Assembly (NCBI GenBank): GCA_965207025.1
Contig: OZ242258.1
Location: forward strand, 3,906,001-3,970,000
Direction of reading: 5' to 3'
DNA: 64,000 bases
Source of the DNA: Bin87 sp034423595
GTDB taxonomy: Bacteria > Chloroflexota > Dehalococcoidia > Lucifugimonadales > UBA3495
Made by a program: the position numbers and the translations under genes. The notes beneath the pieces are model-generated. The model searched no databases, had not been told where the DNA came from, and saw only the letters and a program-made list of their open reading frames with translations. Positions 44,301 to 51,382 of the stretch are shown here, one piece after another (positions within the stretch are counted from its first letter, which is position 1; the number at the start of each line of letters is the position of its first letter).

Positions 44301-45128
44301 AGCCCGCAGGTGGAGGGGTTCATCAACAGCGCTTACGCCAACACGCGGTCGCTGGCCCACGCCGCCATCATGTACCTCGCGCCCATGGACGTGGCCCGCA
44401 ACGAGGGCTCCATGCGCCCCGTGCAGATCATCGCCCCGCGCGGCCTCGTCGTGAACGCCAACCCGCCCGCGCCGGTGTGCATGAGCACCAACCACTGCGC
44501 CGAGGAGGTGGTGGAGGCCGTATTCAAGGCGCTGGCCCCGGCCATCCCCGCCGCCGTCTCAGCGGGGTTCTCCCGCCGGCTGCGCTACGCCATCACCGGC
44601 CACGACCCGCGCACGGGACGGCAGTTCATCTGGCACTTCTTCCTGGCCCGGGGCGGCGGCGGCGCGTCGGAAGGGTTCGACGGCTGGTCCAACGTGGGCG
44701 AGATCAACGTGGCGGGCGGCATCCGTTCGCCCAGCATCGAGGTCACCGAGGAGCGGTTCCCGTTCTTCATCCAGCGGCACGAGCTGCGGCCTGACTCCGG
44801 CGGAGTAGGCGAGTGGCGCGGCGGCCTGGGCGCGGTGTGCGACCTGGTGTACGAGGGCGAGGGTCCTGCCCTGCTCAACACCGCCGGCGACGGCATCGTG
44901 GTGCCACCCTTCGGCCTGTTCGGCGCAACCGACGGCCTGCCCCACCACTACAAGATCGTCAACAACGGAACGGAGCGCATCCTCGGCTCCAAAGAGGTCG
45001 GCGTAGTGGTCAACCCCGGCGACCACATCATCTGCCTCTCCTCCGGCGGCGGCGGGTACGGCTCGGCGGCAGACCGGGACGACGAAGCGACAGCGTGGGA
45101 TTTAAGGAATGGGTATGTAACTCGTTGA
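41388..45128 (+). CDS. fused hydantoinase A/B (5-oxoprolinase-type) protein
   Basis: The 1246-residue protein joins HyuA and HyuB in one chain, as in eukaryotic 5-oxoprolinase. The HyuA half shows VYKIGIDVGGTFTDFVV, VIHGSTVATNTLV, LIAFDMGGTSTDISLIENG and HTLGAGGGSIARVDEGG. The HyuB half begins near residue 705 (PITLAVVEHRLESIAQEMTE) and has FVLNDPYFGGSHLPDITI and PGDHIICLSSGGGGYGSAAD. It would open hydantoin or 5-oxoproline rings using ATP. GTG 41388 is chosen because AGGAGG is six bases upstream; the frame from 41331 adds 19 unlikely residues. Confidence 0.9.
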   Translation: MYKIGIDVGGTFTDFVVAGETGQPRFFKTASTPDDPSIGVMAGLQDAADAYGLSLDKFLGDTDLVIHGSTVATNTLVERKGAQVGLITTDGFRDLLEMREGLKEDRYNLRMTMVEPLAARYLRVGVPERIRASGKVERPLEEAALIESLDYLVSEGAEALAVCFLFSYLNPSHERRASEIIRQRYPDLYASLSHEVIPQIKEFDRLSTTVINSYVGPVFSRYLANLAQRFEAYPRLNDVLIMQSNGGVAPIADSSRMAVRAILSGPAGGVSAAAYIGQMLGESKLIAFDMGGTSTDISLIENGVPHVSNEKFEAGWKIAAPMIDIHTLGAGGGSIARVDEGGILHVGPESAGAEPGPACYGRGGVNPTVTDASLALGYLDASNFLGGRASLDTAAAEQSLADHVATPLNLSNVESAFGVFKVVCTSIAEGIRLMSVQRGVDPREFTIMGFGGASGLHASEVARQLEVSRVYIPASAPVLSAYGMLNTDIKYDFFRSYPVSLDRADLNELRSILDALAGQGRDKLLDQGLPAEAVEIQYSADMRYLDQIYEVTVLLPDPTLPDSEFIARLTDNFHSRYQELYSYNQQDQEVRLVTLRVAAVGKLPRISQLEQTPADVTAYPNGSRRVYLGEWRDAPTYAADTMPAGAEINGPAILESEFTTILVWPGDRATVDAMGGIEVLVNLEAAADTPDTSSESAGADTQNDPITLAVVEHRLESIAQEMTEAMLRTAMSQILNSSRDFSTAILDNECQLVAQGEGIPVHISALPVAGAAVRDYFGDDIHDGDLFVLNDPYFGGSHLPDITIIRPVFHDGRLLFYGVNRSHHSDVGGGTHGGYNPKANEIFQEGLRIPPVKLYDKGVARYDLLHMMSANVRQSENFLGDLNAQIGSVMLAARRIGDLLAEYGPDRLMAVVAEILSATERQVRRFISGWPDGVYCGESFVDDDGFESKLVPIRAKVTIAGDSMTIDLSDSSPQVEGFINSAYANTRSLAHAAIMYLAPMDVARNEGSMRPVQIIAPRGLVVNANPPAPVCMSTNHCAEEVVEAVFKALAPAIPAAVSAGFSRRLRYAITGHDPRTGRQFIWHFFLARGGGGASEGFDGWSNVGEINVAGGIRSPSIEVTEERFPFFIQRHELRPDSGGVGEWRGGLGAVCDLVYEGEGPALLNTAGDGIVVPPFGLFGATDGLPHHYKIVNNGTERILGSKEVGVVVNPGDHIICLSSGGGGYGSAADRDDEATAWDLRNGYVTR

Positions 45129-45171
45129 CGACCTGCGTCCCGCTCTTCCTCTGCCACCACCGCAATAAAAT

Positions 45172-45198
45172 CCCCGCCGGGTGCCATACCCGGCGGGG
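45172..45198. terminator. hairpin terminator between convergent genes
   Basis: A perfect 11-bp stem CCCCGCCGGGT / ACCCGGCGGGG with loop GCCAT. It lies 43 bases after the hydantoinase stop and 60 bases from the convergent small gene's stop. A short T/A-rich tract on the minus-strand side (GGATTTTA) supports termination of the minus gene. Confidence 0.7.
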
Positions 45199-45258
45199 AA
45201 ATGGGTTGGTCAACGTCATTCACGGTATCGGTTGATTTTCCGTCCGACTACCAGCGAT

Positions 45259-45504
45259 CTACTCGCCGGGCGGTGATGGGCAAGGGATCCATATGGGCAG
45301 CACGCAGGTGTTGATGGGCGGTTGATCGCCGTACTGCTGGGTTGCCTGGCCCACTTGAGACCCGCTGCTGGGGCCGCCGTCCGCGGAGACGACGCCAACG
45401 CCGCCGATCATGCTGAACCAGAGCAGTCCGGCGGCAACCCCCACCGCGGCCAACAACAGGAGGATTCCCCGTCTATCGATTATGCTTCTTCCCTGATTAT
45501 TCAT
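45259..45504 (-). CDS. small exported or membrane protein
   Basis: This 81-residue protein has a basic start (MNNQGRSIIDRRG), a hydrophobic segment at about 14-38 (ILLLLAAVGVAAGLLWFSMI and onward) and possible signal cleavage after VVSA. The remaining ~40 residues are Ser/Gly/Gln-rich with two Cys (NTCVLPIWIPCPSPPGE), which could form a disulfide outside the membrane. ATG 45504 follows GGAGG by six bases. A good promoter lies about 92 bases upstream. I do not recognise the family. It sits between two copies of the hyuB 3' end. Confidence 0.55.
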   Translation of the reverse strand: MNNQGRSIIDRRGILLLLAAVGVAAGLLWFSMIGGVGVVSADGGPSSGSQVGQATQQYGDQPPINTCVLPIWIPCPSPPGE

Positions 45505-45595
45505 TTTGGACCTCCATACGATCCTGTGTTTTTATCATCAACCATTTGCAGCCTCATTTATCGTCGAGACGACTGTCAAACGGTTGATATGTAAA

Positions 45596-45625
45596 ATTAT
45601 AGTACCTTGATACGAGTCGTGTAAA
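45596..45625 (-). promoter_or_regulatory. sigma-70-like promoter for the small exported protein gene
   Basis: On the minus strand TTTACA (five of six matches) and TATAAT (perfect) are spaced 18 bases apart. The downstream leader of about 85 bases contains the inverted repeat TCGTC-GA-GACGA. Confidence 0.6.
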
Positions 45626-45669
45626 GACAATTTTGTGAAAGCTCTGTGAAAATTGGGGCGCGGAGCCAT

Positions 45670-45728
45670 TGTGGCAGGCGCGTGGCGCGGCGGCGTGGGA
45701 CTTGAAGAACGGCTATGTAACCCGATAA
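45670..45728 (+). pseudogene. hyuB 3'-end remnant 1
   Basis: Codons 45693-45728 read AWDLKNGYVTR followed by TAA, matching the intact HyuB ending AWDLRNGYVTR. About 20 further bases upstream can be aligned to the second remnant. No start or upstream body is present. Confidence 0.8.
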
Positions 45729-45738
45729 AGAATCAGAA

Positions 45739-45744
45739 TATAAT
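45739..45744 (+). promoter_or_regulatory. candidate -10 box for the second Uma2 gene
   Basis: TATAAT lies 43 bases before ATG 45787. The -35 region (TGTAAC) is weak and overlaps the hyuB remnant. Confidence 0.35.
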
Positions 45745-45786
45745 TGACCCGCCCAAACAACGCTACCCGGCCCCGGAGGCTCACCC

Positions 45787-46566
45787 ATGGCCGCCACCAA
45801 GATCATCACCAACGCCTGGAAAGTCAGAACCTTGCCGGACATCTTCTACGAAGAGCCGGAACCAGTTGAGGACGGTATGCGGCAAAGCCCTTTCATTCAC
45901 CGCATCGGCCACCTGCTGCGGGAACGCTACGCAGATTCGCCCGACGTCTTCGTGAACGGTGGCGGCTTCGTTGCCTACGACGTAACCGACGGCAACCGCC
46001 GGGTCGCTCCGGACTTGTTCATCGCTTTTGACGTGGACGCGGCGGGCATCTACGAGAACCTGCCCAACTTCTGGATTTGGGAAATCGGCAAGGCGCCGGA
46101 CTTCGTGACGGAAGTGGCGTCGCCGTGCTCGGCGGCCAACGATCTGGGCTGGAAGCGGGACCTCTACCAGCAGCTTGGGATACCGGAGTACTGGCGGTTT
46201 GACCCAACCGGCGGCGAGCTGTACGGCCAGCCCATTGCGGGGGAGCGACTGGTGGCGGGCCAGTATGAAGAGTACGAGTTGCAGCAAGGCGACGACGGTT
46301 CGGTGCGGGCACACAGCGAACTGCTGGGCGTGGTGTTTTCCTGGAACGGCGAAGAGTTCGACGCACTGGACCCGGCAACGGGTACGACGATAGACAAGCT
46401 CGCCGCCGCCGAAGCCCGCGCCATCGTCGCTGAAGCCGAGCTAAACCTCGAACAGACCGCCCGCAGCCAAGCCGAAGCCCGCGCCAACGCCGCCGAAGCC
46501 CGCGCCAACGCCGCCGAAGCCGAACTCGCCCGCCTCAGGGCGCAGCTGCGCGGGCAGGAGCCGTAG
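45787..46566 (+). CDS. Uma2 family (DUF820) endonuclease-like protein 2
   Basis: This 259-residue Uma2 protein has active-site elements RVAPDLFIAFDVD, PDFVTEVASPCS and WKRDLYQQLGIPEYWRFDP. As in the copy at 3918, the catalytic domain is followed by a repeated coiled-coil tail (AEARANAAEARANAAEAELA), here with 21-bp units at about 46471-46512. Overall similarity to the first copy is moderate, so they are divergent paralogues. A GGAGG about nine bases upstream supports ATG 45787. It lies exactly between two hyuB 3'-end remnants, suggesting cargo inserted at that site. Confidence 0.8.
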   Translation: MAATKIITNAWKVRTLPDIFYEEPEPVEDGMRQSPFIHRIGHLLRERYADSPDVFVNGGGFVAYDVTDGNRRVAPDLFIAFDVDAAGIYENLPNFWIWEIGKAPDFVTEVASPCSAANDLGWKRDLYQQLGIPEYWRFDPTGGELYGQPIAGERLVAGQYEEYELQQGDDGSVRAHSELLGVVFSWNGEEFDALDPATGTTIDKLAAAEARAIVAEAELNLEQTARSQAEARANAAEARANAAEAELARLRAQLRGQEP

Positions 46567-46571
46567 GTTGA

Positions 46572-46690
46572 GAGGTCGGCGGCGGCGTCAACCCCGGCGA
46601 CCACATCATCTACCTGTCCTCGGGCGGTGTCGATTATGGGTTAGCAGAGGAGCGGGGCAGCGGCGCGGGATTTGAAGAACGGCTACGGGA
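46572..46690 (+). pseudogene. hyuB 3'-end remnant 2
   Basis: EVGGGVNPGDHIIYLSSGG matches HyuB EVGVVVNPGDHIICLSSGG, continuing to a frameshifted equivalent of DLKNGY. It begins six bases after the Uma2 stop and decays into the AT-richer block. Confidence 0.8.
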
Positions 46691-46775
46691 CGGGGTGCGG
46701 AAACGGTATCTAAGCCCGATTCCGGACAGGGTAGCTCACGTTCCTCGACGCGAGCCAGTCCGCACAGAACCGAAT

Positions 46776-47394
46776 CTATGAGCATATTTTTTGGGAAATG
46801 GACGCAAGCTCGTAGGCAAAATATTCGTAACGCGTGCGCGCAGTCCCCTGAAATACCCCTCTCAAGTAGCCCATAGGTTTTCTTTCCGGTGTCATTAGAT
46901 TTGTATGTTGAGCAAGGATTTCCCGCTCAAATCTGTTTTTCGCGTGTTGACTTTTGTGAGCGATGGCATTTCGCACGACTGAGCACTGCTCAATGAAATT
47001 TTTATCGGCAGCGTTTAAGGTTCGTGAATGGCCCTCCTGCCCTGAAAAAAATCTCGGCACGCTCCTCAGTTCGATAATATGGCAACCAGTCAACGTATCT
47101 TCTACCGTTGTACACGGCAGGTCGGATCGCAGTTTTGTTTCGAAAAGCCATCAATGGCACAACAATCTGCTGTTGAATGGTAAACCGTCCTGAAAGCAAA
47201 CCAAGAAAGAGGTCCTCAATCAGTTGCTCAAACGTCGTAAGAGTGTCCATGAAAAGGCCTGCATAGACTTGTTCAATGTCGCGCCTCACTACGTCGCGTT
47301 TCAAATAGAGATGCTCCATTTTCTTCCGGGTCATGTTCAAATATCGCAGATGTCCAGTGAAACCCGCATAAAGGGTTAGAGCATCTTTAGGCAT
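46776..47394 (-). pseudogene. HEPN-domain protein, apparently frameshifted
   Basis: Two overlapping frames are needed. The first (47394 to about 47016) gives MPKDALTLYAGFTGHLRYLN to RAGGPFTNL. The second (from about 47016 to 46776) continues NAADKNFIEQCSVVRNAIAH to the TAG at 46776. Together they make one ~200-residue protein of the HEPN type, with the signature R-N-x3-H (RNAIAH) in the second part. One extra A in an AAA run (CTTAAACGC) shifts the frame by one. HEPN proteins are metal-independent RNases or toxins. Its ATG overlaps the DUF262 stop by 8 bases (ATGCCTAA), so the genes are translationally coupled. Error, pseudogene or +1 recoding cannot be separated here. Confidence 0.65.
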
Positions 47395-48460
47395 GGTTCA
47401 CTCCACTTTGGATGTATTTGTAGACCATGGTCCGTTCAATCTCATTGGTGGTCCTTCGGGTAATGGACTGGAGCACTTCAGGTGGTGCACTTTTGTCGCG
47501 CAGACCCTCGCCCGCGGATAATATCGTGGCAACTGATTCAGCGGACAGCGGCGTGGGTTTTCGTGGTTGTAGTTTTGAATTCAACCCAAACTGTAGGTCG
47601 TAAATCGACGCGAACAATCCAAAAAACAATGTCCGTCGCCGGAAGAACTTGGACACTAGCGCTGGACCCAGTCTGTCGTCTATCGTGTCCATGACTGCGT
47701 GAAATCGGTATTCCACCTCATTGCGGTCTGGATACTGGTCGTCAAAGCGCTTGTATTCTTGGTCTATCCATTCTTTTCGTTTCGCGCTTAGACCATTTTT
47801 CATCATCATTGCGAATTCGCTGGTTAGCTCGACCTCTTGCATACGAGCAATGTCATTTTCCGTAGCCACACCCCATCCACGCCATCGAGGCAAGTGGGTG
47901 GCTGACATTTCGTACATCGCAGTCTTGAAGGCGCCGAAATACTCGGCGTTACGCAGTTCCTGATCGTTCAGCCTAACGCCTGTTGAATTCATGCGCGCGA
48001 AAAGCCCCAGAACATCGCGGTCATCGACCCGAGAGGACAACACGTGAACACTGAATTCATAGTCCAAGATCCGATGCTGGTATTCTTGGGGCAAGCAGTC
48101 AAACGAAAGCCCTGCAATTTCTTGGTTATGAACTGGTAGGACAGAAAATGAATCGCGGGCTTCCTCGTAGTCCCTCAAGGATTTAGGTTGCACGAACGCG
48201 ATTACAGTTCGAAGCCTTTGCTGACCGTCAACGATTTCGCGCTTCGGTTCAAAACTGGACAAGTCCGACCTTTGGTCCCGTAAAAAAATCACAGGGATAG
48301 GCAAACCCCGCACGATCGTATCTATTAGGTAAGATTTAGCGCCCGGTTTCCATACAGCCCTCCTCTGGAAACTTGGGCTAAGTACCAATGAACCTGCTGT
48401 TTGCCACGAAACGAAATCGCTAACGCGGTAAACGGTTTTGGTCACGTCGAATGAATCCAT
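47387..48460 (-). CDS. DUF262 (ParB/Srx-like, GmrSD-family) protein
   Basis: The 357-residue protein has the DUF262 motifs SPSFQRRAVWKPGAKSYLID (QRR at 32-34) and REIVDGQQRLRTV (DGQQR at 78-82), followed by VHVLSSRVDDRDVLGLFARM and NSTGVRLNDQELRNAEYFG. DUF262 domains have a ParB-like fold and act as nucleotide-dependent nuclease or NTPase parts of defence systems such as GmrSD. GAGGA lies about nine bases before ATG 48460. The gene is clearly less GC-rich than its surroundings and overlaps a HEPN gene, a pairing reported for defence or toxin modules. Confidence 0.85.
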   Translation of the reverse strand: MDSFDVTKTVYRVSDFVSWQTAGSLVLSPSFQRRAVWKPGAKSYLIDTIVRGLPIPVIFLRDQRSDLSSFEPKREIVDGQQRLRTVIAFVQPKSLRDYEEARDSFSVLPVHNQEIAGLSFDCLPQEYQHRILDYEFSVHVLSSRVDDRDVLGLFARMNSTGVRLNDQELRNAEYFGAFKTAMYEMSATHLPRWRGWGVATENDIARMQEVELTSEFAMMMKNGLSAKRKEWIDQEYKRFDDQYPDRNEVEYRFHAVMDTIDDRLGPALVSKFFRRRTLFFGLFASIYDLQFGLNSKLQPRKPTPLSAESVATILSAGEGLRDKSAPPEVLQSITRRTTNEIERTMVYKYIQSGVNHA

Positions 48461-48790
48461 GGTTTATCTTCCTCAGGGGATGGTCGCAAACTAACCCGTC
48501 TATACTCGATTGATTGACGCATTCCTGCTTGTGCACAATCGTTGCTGAACAACCAAGATTAGGCAGACTGCTGGGTGTCGGTCAAAACACCACATAGTCA
48601 GCTTTACATAGGAGGTGCCTCGTCAAGCATATCTGGGTAAGTCAATAGTTTCGTGGCCTTCTTCTCGGTTATTTTACACAAGGAGCACAAGCTTTCGACT
48701 ATAGTCAACTATATCGACATCAAGCCCAATTGCAACCGTCAAGGCACGATTTCCTTAGATTCACAGTTTGGTATCAGACGACTTGCCGCC
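48461..48790. other. gene-free, AT-richer boundary of the DUF262/HEPN island
   Basis: There is no credible ORF, repeat family or RNA. Base composition remains low-GC until about 48780, where the FAH gene end begins. It presumably holds the upstream region of the DUF262 gene, but I cannot name a promoter with confidence. Confidence 0.5.
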
Positions 48791-49573
48791 CTACACCTCC
48801 CCCACCACATAGTTCCGCAGCACCCCAATCCCGCTAACCTCCACTTCAATCGTATCCCCGGGGAACATATCCCCGTCCGCCCCTTCGGTGCCCATCCACA
48901 GCACGTCGCCCGGATACAGCGTCGCGTAGTTGCTCAGCTCGTGGATCCAGGTGGCGGTGTCCCAGATCTGGTCGGCGGACGAGAAATCCTCCCACACCTC
49001 ACCGTTGTGGCGCACTATGATGCGGAAGCCTTTGGGATCCTGGTCGGTTACGATCCACGGCCCCATGGGCTTCCAGGTGTCGCAGTTCTTGCCCCGGAAC
49101 ATGGTGCGGTCGGCCTGCTGCCAGGGCCGCTGGCTGATGTCGTTGCCGATGGTGTAGCCGAAAACGTAGTCCAGCGCCTCGCTCACCGGCACCTTGCGCG
49201 CCGTCCTGCCGATCACCACCGCCAGCTGACCCTCCGGCTGCACCGCGCCCGAGCAGCCGGCGGGAACCACGATGTTCTCCTCGGTGCCGATGATGGCGTG
49301 GACGGAGCGGTAGTTGGGCGACGGGCGGTCGGGATACGCCGGCGGTGCTCCTCGCCGCGCCGCCATGCCCTCCACGTGTCCCCGGTAGTTCGGCCCGGCG
49401 GCGTACAGCATCGGCGGACGGATGGGCGCCAGCAGCTTGACCTGCTCCAGCGGATACGAATGAGTGGTAACGGCGTAGTCCTCCAACGGGTTGCCCCACA
49501 CCTCCGTCACCCTGCCGTCCTCGACGATTCCGAAACTGGTCTTTCCGTCCAGTTCAAAGCGACACCAGATCAT
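48791..49573 (-). CDS. fumarylacetoacetate hydrolase family protein
   Basis: This 260-residue FAH-fold protein has KLLAPIRPPMLYAAGPNYRGHVEG, the metal-site strand VQPEGQLAVVIGRTARKV, YTIGNDISQRPWQ and FRGKNCDTWKPMGPWIVT. In typical FAH enzymes the metal is held by E-x-E and a distant Asp; here the second Glu is Gln (PEGQ), so metal binding may be altered. Reactions include C-C hydrolysis, decarboxylation or isomerisation of ring-cleavage products, fitting the aromatic-catabolic theme. It shares the strand with the small ORF at 49609. Confidence 0.85.
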   Translation of the reverse strand: MIWCRFELDGKTSFGIVEDGRVTEVWGNPLEDYAVTTHSYPLEQVKLLAPIRPPMLYAAGPNYRGHVEGMAARRGAPPAYPDRPSPNYRSVHAIIGTEENIVVPAGCSGAVQPEGQLAVVIGRTARKVPVSEALDYVFGYTIGNDISQRPWQQADRTMFRGKNCDTWKPMGPWIVTDQDPKGFRIIVRHNGEVWEDFSSADQIWDTATWIHELSNYATLYPGDVLWMGTEGADGDMFPGDTIEVEVSGIGVLRNYVVGEV

Positions 49574-49608
49574 GCTAAAACCTCCTGGGCACTCCGTCAG
49601 CCAGGCAT

Positions 49609-49980
49609 TCAGGCCCCGCTGGGCGGCGGCAGGGGACCATGCCCCCGCCCGTTGCCGTTACCGTTTCCATTCCCGCCGTATGGATCGTAATCCGTGTCGC
49701 TGAACACCCGTATCTCCGTCCCCTGGAACACGTGATACATGTGCGCGTCCCGTTCCGTGCCCACGGTATTCAGCATATCGGCGTCTATGTCCGCAATAAT
49801 CTCCTCAATCTGCTCCGCCGTGAGCCGCTGGTCCACTGCGATGGCGACGTGGGCAATGCCCGGCATGAAGTGAGTGTCAATCCGACCCACCGGCGTTTCC
49901 CCGTCCAATATCAGGTACGCCTCGGAGCTCGCCGTGCGAACCTCGCGTTCGTAGTCAAAAGGCATCGGCTCTTCACTCAT
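49609..49980 (-). CDS. hypothetical acidic protein with GN-repeat tail
   Basis: The 123-residue protein has a compact N-terminal part, FDYEREVRTASSEAYLILDGET to TVGTERDAHMYHVFQG, that could be one alpha/beta domain. A low-complexity tail (YGGNGNGNGNGRGHGPLPPP) follows. No family is recognised. The start ATG 49980 lies about 10 bases from an A repeat; no clear Shine-Dalgarno is seen. Codon usage matches the neighbours, and it is 35 bases upstream of FAH on the same strand, so they may be cotranscribed. Confidence 0.5.
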   Translation of the reverse strand: MSEEPMPFDYEREVRTASSEAYLILDGETPVGRIDTHFMPGIAHVAIAVDQRLTAEQIEEIIADIDADMLNTVGTERDAHMYHVFQGTEIRVFSDTDYDPYGGNGNGNGNGRGHGPLPPPSGA

Positions 49981-49991
49981 TGGGGAGTGTC

Positions 49992-50036
49992 AAAAACTCC
50001 CTCTCCCCTGGTGGGAGAGGGTTGGGGTGAGGGGGC
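49992..50036 (-). terminator. A-repeat terminator downstream of proBA
   Basis: On the minus strand the A stem CCCTCTCCC / GGGAGAGGG is followed by AGTTTTTG (five T residues). It lies 13 bases after the proA stop. Confidence 0.65.
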
Positions 50037-50048
50037 TCCTCCACGATC

Positions 50049-51320
50049 TCACTCCCGCACTTGCCCGCTCCCCCGAACGATCCACTTATACGTCGTCAAC
50101 TCCCGCAACCCCAGCGGCCCGCGCGCGTGGAACTTCTGCGTGCTGATCCCCACCTCCGCGCCCAGCCCGAACTGCGCCCCGTCGGTGAACCGCGTGCTCG
50201 TGTTGTGATAAACCGCCGCTGCGTCCACCTCGTTCAGGAACCTTACCGCCGCATCGGCGTCGTCCGTGATGATGGCTTCCGAATGGCCCGAACCGTGCGT
50301 CTCGATGTGTTCCAGCGCGTCGTCCAGGCTGTCCACCACCTTGACCGACGCGATCAACGCCAGGAATTCCTGCCCGAAATCCTCCGGCTCGGCTGCTACC
50401 ACATTCAGCCCGTTATCGGGCCCCAGGATGCTCAACGCCCGGTGGTCACAGCGCATCTCGACCCCAGCCCCGTTCAGTTGGGCCGCAATCTCTGGGAGGC
50501 ATCGCGCCGCCGCTGCCGAGTGTACCAGCACCGTATCCAGCGCGTTGCACACCGTGGGCCGCTGCACCTTGGCGTTATAAACGATGCTCGCGGCCATGTC
50601 GGTATCGGCGTCCCGGTCAACATACGTATGGCATACGCCCACGCCGCCGGTCACCACTGGCATCGCCGCGTTTTCCGCCACGAAGTTTATCAATCCGGTG
50701 CCGCCCCTGGGCACCAGCAGGCTGATGTACTCCTTCATCCCCAGCATCACGTCCACCAGCGCCCGGTCGGTGTCATCTACAAATTGCACGGCGTCGGTGG
50801 GCAATCCGGCCTCCCCGATGGCCCGGTGAATCAGCGACACCAGCGCCGTGTTGGATCGCAGCGTCTCCTTGCCGCCCCGCAGGATGCAGGCGTTGCCCGA
50901 TTTCAGCGCCAGCGAAACTATGTCGGTGGTCACGTTTGGCCTGCTCTCGTAGATGCTCGCCAGCACTCCCAGCGGCACCCGGCGCTTCTCCACGTCCAGC
51001 CCGTTGGCCAGCGTGAAGGATTCCATCAGCTCGCCCACCGGGTCCGGCAGCGCCGCCACGCCGCGCACGTCCGACGCCATCCCGTTCAGCCGGTCCGATG
51101 TCAGCAGCAGCCGGTCCAGGAACGCCTCGTTGATGCCAGCCTCCTTCGCGTCCCGGTAATCCGCCTCGTTGGCCTCCAGCGCCGGCCCCTGCTCCGATTC
51201 CAACGCCAGCGCGATGTTCTCCAAAGCGTGATTCCGAGTCTCCGGCGACATTCGCGCCAGCGTTGCCGACGCTGCTTGAGCCGCCTTCCCCTGTTGATAA
51301 AGTCGCTCCGTCCCGCTCAT
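50049..51320 (-). CDS. proA: gamma-glutamyl phosphate reductase
   Basis: The 423-residue aldehyde-dehydrogenase-fold enzyme matches ProA end to end: MSPETRNHALENIALALESE, RVPLGVLASIYESRPNVTTD, LKSGNACILRGGKETLRSN, VPRGGTGLINFVAENAAMPV, GVCHTYVDRDADTDMAASIV (with the catalytic Cys), HGSGHSEAIITDDADAAVRF and FGLGAEVGISTQKFHARGPL. It reduces gamma-glutamyl phosphate to glutamate semialdehyde with NADPH, the second step of proline synthesis. The proB gene lies 62 bases upstream on the same strand, so the two form a proBA operon ended by an A-repeat terminator. Confidence 0.95.
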   Translation of the reverse strand: MSGTERLYQQGKAAQAASATLARMSPETRNHALENIALALESEQGPALEANEADYRDAKEAGINEAFLDRLLLTSDRLNGMASDVRGVAALPDPVGELMESFTLANGLDVEKRRVPLGVLASIYESRPNVTTDIVSLALKSGNACILRGGKETLRSNTALVSLIHRAIGEAGLPTDAVQFVDDTDRALVDVMLGMKEYISLLVPRGGTGLINFVAENAAMPVVTGGVGVCHTYVDRDADTDMAASIVYNAKVQRPTVCNALDTVLVHSAAAARCLPEIAAQLNGAGVEMRCDHRALSILGPDNGLNVVAAEPEDFGQEFLALIASVKVVDSLDDALEHIETHGSGHSEAIITDDADAAVRFLNEVDAAAVYHNTSTRFTDGAQFGLGAEVGISTQKFHARGPLGLRELTTYKWIVRGSGQVRE

Positions 51321-51382
51321 TGCCTCATCCTCTCAAAAACCTGATCCCGTTCATCCTGTTCATCCATGAAGATACGCCGACC

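Noticed and set aside
47002..47093. Programmed -1 frameshift at CTTAAAC in the HEPN gene
   Set aside because: The shift needed is +1 (or -2), not -1, so the slippery-heptamer idea does not fit.
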